From the NCBI GenBank assembly GCA_946481605.1, contig CAMLPA010000287.1, forward strand, positions 1 to 5,036: a stretch of 5,036 nt of DNA. Direction: 5' to 3'. The notes beneath the pieces are model-generated. The model saw nothing but the letters and a program-made list of their open reading frames with translations, was not told where the DNA came from and made no database searches. Position numbers and translations under genes: made by a program. Below are positions 1 to 5,036 of this stretch, one piece after another (position 1 is the stretch's first letter; each line of letters begins with the position of its first letter). Source of the stretch: an uncultured Flavihumibacter sp. Its GTDB lineage: Bacteria; Bacteroidota; Bacteroidia; Chitinophagales; Chitinophagaceae.

Positions 1-3000
1 GCGGTGGACGTATTCTTCCAATCGCTGGCCAAAGAAAAAAAGCAACGTGCCATCGCGGTTATCCTTTCCGGCACCGGCTCCGACGGCACCAAAGGGATTG
101 AATCCGTGAAACGCAGCGGCGGCGTGGTGATGGTGCAGGAACCAGATTCCGCCAAGTTCAACGGCATGCCCAACAGCGCCGTGCAATCGGGCTATGTGGA
201 CCATGTGCTCCCCGTGCAGGAAATGCCCGCGGAAATCATCGTGTACAGCAAACAACAATGGCTGCATTCGGCGGAAGAAGAAATCCTGGATGAAGCCGTG
301 CTGCCCAAAATTTTCGACCTGATCCACAAGGTGGCGGGCAATGATTTCCATTATTATAAAACCCCCACCATCGTGCGGCGTATCCTGCGCCGGATGGCGA
401 AACACAATATCGGTACTGCTGCTGATTACCTGCGGAAACTGGAAAACGACCCTGAAGAGTGTATGGCGCTCGGCAAAGATTTCCTGATTGGCGTAACCCG
501 GTTTTTCCGCGACAAAGAAGCCTTCGAAGTACTGAAAAATAAATTCATCGCCCCACTTATTGCAGCAAAGGAAGATGGCGATACCATTAAGGTCTGGATA
601 AGCGCATGCAGCACCGGCGAGGAAGCTTATTCCATCGGAATACTGTTGAACGAAGTGGCACGGGAACAGCAGAAACACCTCGACATTAAACTTTTCGCTT
701 CTGACCTCGAAGAGGCGAATATCTCCATCGCCTCAAAGGGCGCTTATCCGGAAGTGGCATTTCAGGATATGGACCAATCCCTGCGGGATACCTGGTTCCA
801 ACGCAAAGACAACGGGTTCACTGTAAACCCGCAACTCCGCAAACAGGTGGTGTTCGCCAAACACAACATCATCAGCGACGCGCCTTTCATCAAAAACGAC
901 CTCGTTTGTTGCCGCAACATGCTCATCTACATGAACCCGGCGCTGCAACAGAAAGTACTGTCTACGTTGGTGTACGCGGTAAAAAACGGGGGTTGTATTT
1001 TCCTGGGGCCAAGCGAGAATGTGGGCGCCATGAAAAAACACCTGGAGGACCTCAGTGAGAAATGGAAAATTTACCGCAAAACCAGTGAAACCACTTTTAA
1101 CAGCCAACACCTTTCTTTCATAGCAGCACAGGCCCCGAAAGATATACCCCGCAAAGAAGACAAGCAACCAGCGGCGGCCAGGCAACCCGTGCTCCAGGAA
1201 GAAGTATTCAGGATACTGAGTGAGGAAATAAAAACAGTCTCCTTTTTTGTAGACGATCAATTTAACATAGAAGATACGCTCGGTGATTACGGTCAGTTCC
1301 TTTCCATGCCCAGGAACAGCCTTAACCTGAACCTCCTGCGCATGGTGCCTTCTGAAGTATCTTTCCTGATCAGTACAGAAACCCGGAAAGCAATCAGAGA
1401 GAAGAAAAAAATCGTGATCGCACCGTTTCATTTTAACAGGAACGGGCAACCGCTTTTGTGGAAAATCGTTCTTAAACCCGTAGGGCCCCAGGTGCTCATC
1501 ACCATTATCGAGCATGAAATACAGGATACCGAAGGGCATGTTCCTCCTCCCCTCGTGCTGAATGAAGGCTTCGCCGACAACTACGCACTGGCACTGGAAA
1601 ACGAACTGAGTGAGGCCAGGAAAACATTGCAGGAAACGGTGGAGAACTTAGAAACCGCCAACGAAGAATTACAAAGTTCCAATGAAGAACTGCTCTCGGC
1701 CAATGAAGAATTGCAGAGTTCCAATGAAGAACTGCAGTCGCTGAACGAAGAACTGCATACCCTGAACGCGGAACACCAGTTGAAGATCAAAGAACTCATT
1801 GAACTGAACGATGATCTCGACAACTATTTCCGGAGCACGGATATCGGACAGATCTTCCTCGACCAGCAACTCAATATCCGGAAATTTAATCCTGCGGCCT
1901 TGCAGGTGGTGAACCTCATTGATGCAGATACAGGACGCCCCTTTACGCATATTTCACACAATATCCGTTACGATAAACTGAACAGCGACCTCGAAGAAGT
2001 ATTACGGAACAATTCCCTGGTAGAAAAAGAAATCGCGTTGCAGAGTGGCAAACAGATGCTGATGCGCATCATGCCCTACCTCCGGCACGATAAAAAGAAC
2101 GGCGGTATTATCCTGAGTTTCGTGGACATCACCGCCATCACGCACCTGAACAATATTGTGAAGGGTGTCTTCAATTCCAGCCGGAGCGCCATTCTCGCCT
2201 TTAAATCCGTGCGTGACAACCAGCATGTAATCACCGATTTCCAACTGCTCACCGCGAATGATTCCGCCCATAAAATGCTGCACAGCACGGCTGAGGGGAA
2301 AGTCACGCAAACGCTGAACAAAAATTTCCCCTTGCTGAACGAAAACAATCTGTTCCAGCAACTCCGCAAAGTAGTGCAGGAAGATACTTTCTGGCATGGT
2401 GATGTTTTCTCTGAATCCAAACAGAAATGGTACGAGATCACCGCCGTGAAAATGATGGATGGATTCGTGGTAAGCATCAGCGACATCAGCACTAAAAAAT
2501 CAGCGGAACAAAAGCTGAAGCAACATTACACCGAACTGATCGCCACGAAAGACAAACTCAAACAGGCCAACAATGAACTGGAATACAAGGTGGCCGAAAG
2601 AACCAGGGCGCTCTCCGAAAGTGAGGAACGTTTCCGCCTAGTGGCCAGGGCCACCAACGACGCACTCTGGGATTGGAACCTGGTAACCAACGACAACTGG
2701 TGGAACGAAACCTTCTATACAAAATTCGGCTTCGCCCCATCGGAAGAACACACCAGCAGGAAATCCTGGACAGAGCGCATACACCCCGCCGACAGACCAG
2801 CGGTGGAAAGCGGCATCATGAGCGCCATCAACAGCAACCAGCCGCAATGGACGCAGGAATACAGGTTCAGAAAAGAAAATGGTGAATATGCGAATATTCT
2901 TGACCGTGGTTATATTCTCCACGATGAACAGGGTACGCCATTCAGGATGCTCGGTTCGATGTTCGACATTACGGAAATCAAAAAAGCCGAACAGAAAATT

Positions 3001-3807
3001 GCGGGCATGAACGAGGAACTGGAAAGAAAAGTGAAGGAAAGAACGCGCGACCTCCGTGTGCTGAACCAGGCGCTGGAAATCAGCAATAACGACCTGCAAC
3101 AATTCGCCTCCGTAGCCTCTCACGACCTACAGGAGCCCCTCCGGAAAATCCAGATGTTCGCCAATATGCTGCAGGATGAATTCAGGAACAACCTGAACGC
3201 GCGCTTCAGCAGCTACCTCGATAAAATCATCATTTCTTCCGACAGGATGAAGGCGCTGATACAGGATATCCTGAGTTACTCCAGACTGTCCGCGGGTAAT
3301 GATGCCTTCCAACTGTCAGATGTAAACGAAATCATCACCGGCATCCTCGATGATTTTGAATTGTCCATTAAAGAGAAGAACGCTACTGTTGAGGTTAGCA
3401 CACTTCCAAAACTCGAAATCATCCCGGGCCAGATCAGGCAGGTATTCCACAACCTTATTAGCAACGCATTAAAGTTCATTCATCCGAAACGTGCGCCAAT
3501 AATAAATATCAGTTCGGAACACATTGAAAACAAATCATTTGAAGCGCCCGCAGTGGCCGATGGAAAATTTGTTAAGATAATTTTTAAAGATAATGGCATA
3601 GGTTTTGACTTGCACTCAGCAGGAAATATATTCAACCTGTTTCACCGCCTTCATTCAAAAGATAAATTTGAAGGAACGGGCATCGGTCTTGCCGTTGCGA
3701 AAAAAATTGTGGAAAAACACAATGGCTTAATTACCGTACACAGTATCGAAAACGAAGGAACATCCTTTACAATAGTTTTACCCTGCAAACAGCAACTGAT
3801 TGATTAA
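1..3807 (+). CDS. Hybrid CheB-CheR-PAS sensor histidine kinase (5' partial)
   Basis: Reads open from base 1 to TAA at 3805-3807, giving 1268 residues; the true start lies left of the window, and the GTG at 4 is internal. Domains, numbered from the first codon in the window: the end of a CheB methylesterase domain (1-80, catalytic-type Asp28 in SGTGSDG), complete CheR (about 100-360), a PAS-like segment (400-505), a coiled coil (530-610) with five NEELxxx heptads, a PAS_10-like domain (605-715), a second weaker PAS (720-832), a helical linker, a PAS_3-like domain (876-998), HisKA (1030-1095) and HATPase (1141-1262). CheR shows FLIGVTRFFRD (161-171), the SAM-site motif SACSTGEEAYS (201-211) and CCRNMLIYMN (303-312). 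The kinase shows His1041 in ASHDLQEPLRKI, an N box (Asn1151/Asn1155), G1 DNGIGF (1197-1202), an F box IFNLFHRL and G2 GTGIGLA (1225-1231). No membrane segment is visible, so it is probably cytosolic. The CheB Ser and His would lie in roughly 110 missing residues. It probably phosphorylates the downstream receiver. The substrate of its methylation modules is unknown. Family assignment is firm; the sensed signal cannot be inferred. Confidence 0.95.
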   Translation, partial: AVDVFFQSLAKEKKQRAIAVILSGTGSDGTKGIESVKRSGGVVMVQEPDSAKFNGMPNSAVQSGYVDHVLPVQEMPAEIIVYSKQQWLHSAEEEILDEAVLPKIFDLIHKVAGNDFHYYKTPTIVRRILRRMAKHNIGTAADYLRKLENDPEECMALGKDFLIGVTRFFRDKEAFEVLKNKFIAPLIAAKEDGDTIKVWISACSTGEEAYSIGILLNEVAREQQKHLDIKLFASDLEEANISIASKGAYPEVAFQDMDQSLRDTWFQRKDNGFTVNPQLRKQVVFAKHNIISDAPFIKNDLVCCRNMLIYMNPALQQKVLSTLVYAVKNGGCIFLGPSENVGAMKKHLEDLSEKWKIYRKTSETTFNSQHLSFIAAQAPKDIPRKEDKQPAAARQPVLQEEVFRILSEEIKTVSFFVDDQFNIEDTLGDYGQFLSMPRNSLNLNLLRMVPSEVSFLISTETRKAIREKKKIVIAPFHFNRNGQPLLWKIVLKPVGPQVLITIIEHEIQDTEGHVPPPLVLNEGFADNYALALENELSEARKTLQETVENLETANEELQSSNEELLSANEELQSSNEELQSLNEELHTLNAEHQLKIKELIELNDDLDNYFRSTDIGQIFLDQQLNIRKFNPAALQVVNLIDADTGRPFTHISHNIRYDKLNSDLEEVLRNNSLVEKEIALQSGKQMLMRIMPYLRHDKKNGGIILSFVDITAITHLNNIVKGVFNSSRSAILAFKSVRDNQHVITDFQLLTANDSAHKMLHSTAEGKVTQTLNKNFPLLNENNLFQQLRKVVQEDTFWHGDVFSESKQKWYEITAVKMMDGFVVSISDISTKKSAEQKLKQHYTELIATKDKLKQANNELEYKVAERTRALSESEERFRLVARATNDALWDWNLVTNDNWWNETFYTKFGFAPSEEHTSRKSWTERIHPADRPAVESGIMSAINSNQPQWTQEYRFRKENGEYANILDRGYILHDEQGTPFRMLGSMFDITEIKKAEQKIAGMNEELERKVKERTRDLRVLNQALEISNNDLQQFASVASHDLQEPLRKIQMFANMLQDEFRNNLNARFSSYLDKIIISSDRMKALIQDILSYSRLSAGNDAFQLSDVNEIITGILDDFELSIKEKNATVEVSTLPKLEIIPGQIRQVFHNLISNALKFIHPKRAPIINISSEHIENKSFEAPAVADGKFVKIIFKDNGIGFDLHSAGNIFNLFHRLHSKDKFEGTGIGLAVAKKIVEKHNGLITVHSIENEGTSFTIVLPCKQQLID
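1660..1764 (+). repeat. Five tandem 21-bp units encoding NEELxxx heptads
   Basis: Five consecutive 21-bp units each encode Asn-Glu-Glu-Leu plus three variable residues (protein residues 554-588 of the hybrid kinase). Every unit begins AAC/AAT GAA GAA followed by a Leu codon, and only the last three codons vary much. The Leu every seven residues predicts a continuous parallel coiled coil joining the CheR half to the PAS-kinase half. Such NEEL heptads are a known hallmark of CheB/CheR-PAS hybrids, so the repeat is a protein-structural feature and not a mobile or CRISPR-like repeat. Confidence 0.9.
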
Positions 3808-3810
3808 CCG

Positions 3811-3815
3811 AAGGA
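3811..3815 (+). promoter_or_regulatory. Ribosome binding site of the receiver gene
   Basis: The 14-bp gap between the kinase stop (3807) and the ATG at 3822 contains AAGGA, six bases before the start codon. This is a reasonable Shine-Dalgarno match and supports the ATG at 3822. The short gap and lack of room for a promoter point to co-transcription with the kinase gene. Confidence 0.6.
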
Positions 3816-3821
3816 AAACGT

Positions 3822-4232
3822 ATGGACGTAAGAAAGAAAATTTTGCTTGCAGATGATGACCTCGATGACCGTGAACTGTTCACCCAGATCCTGGAAGAAC
3901 GGGCTGATGCGGTATTGCTGGAGTCCGTGGAAAACGGCATAGAAGTGTTGGAATTTCTCAACAGAACGGCCGGAACCGGTTCCCAGCCCGACCTGATCAT
4001 TATCGACCACAACATGCCCCGGATGAACGGAAGGCAAACTTTACAGGAAATCAAATCCGACGAACGTTTCGCAAACATACCCGTCGTCATTTATTCGACT
4101 TACAGCGACGATCAGTTCGTGAACGGATGTCTTAAAGAAGGTGCACTGCATGTGGCCACCAAGCCATTCCATTACCGGGAATACAAAAAAATAGTGGACA
4201 GTTTTATAGCGTTGCTCGACAAGAACAACTAG
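3822..4232 (+). CDS. Single-domain response regulator (Rcp1-like receiver)
   Basis: A complete 136-residue CheY-like receiver with no output domain, the usual size for this family. The acidic pocket is ADDDLDD (Asp11-13). The expected phosphoacceptor is Asp62 in IIIDHNMPRMNG. The switch Ser/Thr is in IYSTYS (Ser92/Thr93), and the invariant Lys is Lys114 in TKPF. The DDDLDDRELF start and the NMPRMNG motif are typical of small receivers that pair with phytochrome-style or PAS histidine kinases in Cyanobacteria and Bacteroidota. The ATG at 3822 follows an AAGGA site and lies 14 bp after the kinase stop, so the two genes very likely form an operon and a phosphotransfer pair (inferred). With no DNA-binding or enzymatic domain it must act through protein contact or as a phosphate shuttle or sink; its target is not visible. 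Its TAG stop overlaps the stop of the convergent cheB. Confidence 0.93.
   Translation: MDVRKKILLADDDLDDRELFTQILEERADAVLLESVENGIEVLEFLNRTAGTGSQPDLIIIDHNMPRMNGRQTLQEIKSDERFANIPVVIYSTYSDDQFVNGCLKEGALHVATKPFHYREYKKIVDSFIALLDKNN
4229..4232. other. Shared CTAG: overlapping stop codons of convergent genes
   Basis: The palindrome CTAG supplies TAG to the plus-strand receiver (4230-4232) and TAG to the minus-strand cheB (4231-4229). The two coding regions therefore overlap tail to tail by 4 bp. There is no intergenic space, so any terminator must lie inside the opposite gene; no strong GC hairpin with a T-run was seen on either side. Confidence 0.9.
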
Positions 4233-4813
4233 ACGTGCAGCAACCTGTTCAGCAACTGTGTGGCTTCATGTTCGTGCATGATCTTATCCACCGGTGCATG
4301 TTGCAGGGCCTGCTTCGGCATATAATCCACAATGGCGAAATCCGGCGATTGCACAATGGTGTAACCGCCGGCATTTTTCACCTGCCTTAATCCTTCCACA
4401 CCATCTGTATTGGCGCCCGAAAGCAATATCGCCGCCATCCTGTTTCCATAAACATCGGCGGCAGACTCAAAGCTAACGTCGATGCTTGGCCGACAATAAT
4501 GTACTTTTTCAGAATAGTCAAGGGAGAAGGAACGATCCTTTTCAATCAGCAAATGATAATCTGCCGGAGCCAGGTAAACTGCACCGGGTTTTAATGGTTC
4601 TTTTTCCTCCGCTTCTTTTACGGGAAGTTTTGCCTTTTCTGTAAACAGGCTTGCGAGTACGGCATCATCATATCTTTTCCGGTGCAAAACCAAAACGATC
4701 ACCCCGTTGAAATGCGGGTTGAGCGCAGGGAGCATGGTAAGCAGTACATCTATACTTCCCGCAGAACCTCCGATCATAACGAGGTCACAATGTGGTATGG
4801 TATCGTTAAACAA
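4229..4813 (-). CDS. Stand-alone CheB-type protein-glutamate methylesterase domain
   Basis: About 194 residues, matching the CheB catalytic domain alone with no N-terminal receiver. Family knowledge: CheB hydrolyses methyl-glutamate esters, and may deamidate glutamine, on its target protein. Numbered from the proposed start, the Ser-His-Asp triad fits Ser17 in IGGSAGS, His44 in LVLHRK and Asp137 in LSGANTDGVEGL. LAPADYH (81-87) and the RPSIDVSFESAA segment (108-119) are also typical. The frame is open back to 5032, but before about 4813 it overlaps the cheR coding end and translates to unrelated low-homology sequence. The chosen start is the TTG at 4813-4811, which keeps the first beta strand (CDLVMIGG) intact and overlaps the cheR stop by 8 bp. 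The only later ATG (4777-4775) would begin inside that strand and leave 182 residues. No good Shine-Dalgarno site precedes either, so translational coupling to cheR is likely. Lacking a receiver, it cannot be switched on by its own phosphorylation; the adjacent single-domain receiver is one conceivable partner (inference). Confidence 0.9.
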   Translation of the reverse strand: MFNDTIPHCDLVMIGGSAGSIDVLLTMLPALNPHFNGVIVLVLHRKRYDDAVLASLFTEKAKLPVKEAEEKEPLKPGAVYLAPADYHLLIEKDRSFSLDYSEKVHYCRPSIDVSFESAADVYGNRMAAILLSGANTDGVEGLRQVKNAGGYTIVQSPDFAIVDYMPKQALQHAPVDKIMHEHEATQLLNRLLHV

Positions 4814-5036
4814 TTTTTCGCCAGATTTTTTCTTTGTTCTCCAGTTGCCGGTATTTTTTCGCGATGCCGGAAAAGCGCAACGTTTCTTTGGCCCCCAGCG
4901 CCAGGAACCCGAGTGATTCAAGGCTCTGGTCAAAAAGTTCGAACGCGCGGTCCTGTAGTTCTTTGTTGAAATAGATGAGTACGTTCCTGCAAAGAATGAG
5001 TTGGAATTCGTTGAAAGAACTGTCTGATACAAGGTT
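4806..5036 (-). CDS. CheR-type protein-glutamate O-methyltransferase (5' partial, C-terminal 76 residues)
   Basis: The minus strand reads in frame from the window edge (5036) to TAA at 4808-4806, giving 76 residues. CheR methylates glutamates with S-adenosylmethionine. The fragment carries the conserved C-terminal part of the methyltransferase fold: a DSSFNEFQLILCRNVLIYFN segment (5-24), then LESLGFLALGAKETLRF and a KIWRK tail. It parallels residues 299-358 of the CheR domain in the hybrid kinase (CCRNMLIYMN, then EKWKIYRK), which confirms the family. The SAM-binding motif and the N-terminal helical domain lie to the right of the window; about 200 residues are missing if the protein has normal length. 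This frame is different from the cheB frame. It is easily missed, because the cheB frame stays open across the same bases. The gene is upstream of cheB in the same minus-strand unit. Confidence 0.9.
   Translation of the reverse strand, partial: NLVSDSSFNEFQLILCRNVLIYFNKELQDRAFELFDQSLESLGFLALGAKETLRFSGIAKKYRQLENKEKIWRKIV

Noticed and set aside
733..1539. Long minus-strand open frame (268 codons) and similar ones at 2002-2492 and 2638-3123
   Set aside because: They lie antisense to conserved CheR, PAS and kinase coding sequence; their translations show no recognisable domain and low-complexity composition typical of shadow frames.
1660..1764. CRISPR-like or satellite repeat
   Set aside because: The units are contiguous, in frame and encode coiled-coil heptads; there are no spacers.
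3773..3780. TAGTTTTA resembling the Bacteroidota -7 promoter box TAnnTTTG ahead of the receiver gene
   Set aside because: The last base does not match and no TTG was found at the expected upstream distance; it lies in an AT-rich coding tail where such matches arise by chance.
4211..4244. Possible bidirectional terminator (GTTGCT/AGCAAC)
   Set aside because: Only six pairs around a 22-base loop and no T-run on either side; too weak to call.
4682..4969. Plus-strand open frames opposite cheB/cheR
   Set aside because: Antisense to two well-supported conserved genes, with no domain and no ribosome binding site noticed.
4814..5032. Extended N terminus for cheB starting at the ATG 5032
   Set aside because: The same bases encode a clear CheR C terminus in another frame; the extension is Ser/Arg/Lys-rich with no CheB similarity.

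Overview
The window reads as part of a Bacteroidota chromosome, most likely a Chitinophaga-like member of Chitinophagaceae. This is inferred from protein style (a huge CheB-CheR-PAS-kinase hybrid, an Rcp1-type single-domain response regulator, a small CheR/CheB pair without a receiver domain), from moderate GC (about 52% by hand count over 601-900) and from weak Shine-Dalgarno signals. No rRNA, tRNA, CRISPR array, insertion sequence or phage gene was seen. The window is almost entirely coding.

Layout. Positions 1-3807 (+) hold the last 1268 codons of a cytoplasmic sensor protein. It starts before the window inside its CheB methylesterase domain. It continues through a complete CheR methyltransferase, a PAS-like segment, a strongly heptad-repeated coiled coil, three PAS domains and a histidine kinase core with all the usual boxes. 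After 14 bp with a purine-rich ribosome binding site, 3822-4232 (+) encodes a 136-residue stand-alone receiver, the likely phosphorylation partner of the kinase. On the opposite strand, 4813-4229 (-) encodes a stand-alone CheB methylesterase catalytic domain. Just upstream of it, 5036-4806 (-) is the C-terminal end of a stand-alone CheR that leaves the window on the right. The cheR and cheB reading frames appear to overlap by 8 bp. The receiver and cheB converge so tightly that their two stop codons share the palindrome CTAG at 4229-4232.

How the parts may work together. The locus carries two separate methylation/demethylation modules: one fused to a PAS histidine kinase, the other free. They flank one single-domain receiver. 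No chemoreceptor, CheA or CheW gene is visible, so this looks more like a signalling cassette built from chemotaxis parts than a classical chemotaxis operon. The substrate of the methylation enzymes cannot be read from the sequence. One further point deserves attention: from about 3340 to 3807 the kinase gene becomes clearly more AT-rich (about 38% GC over 3481-3780), while the next gene returns to the usual composition.
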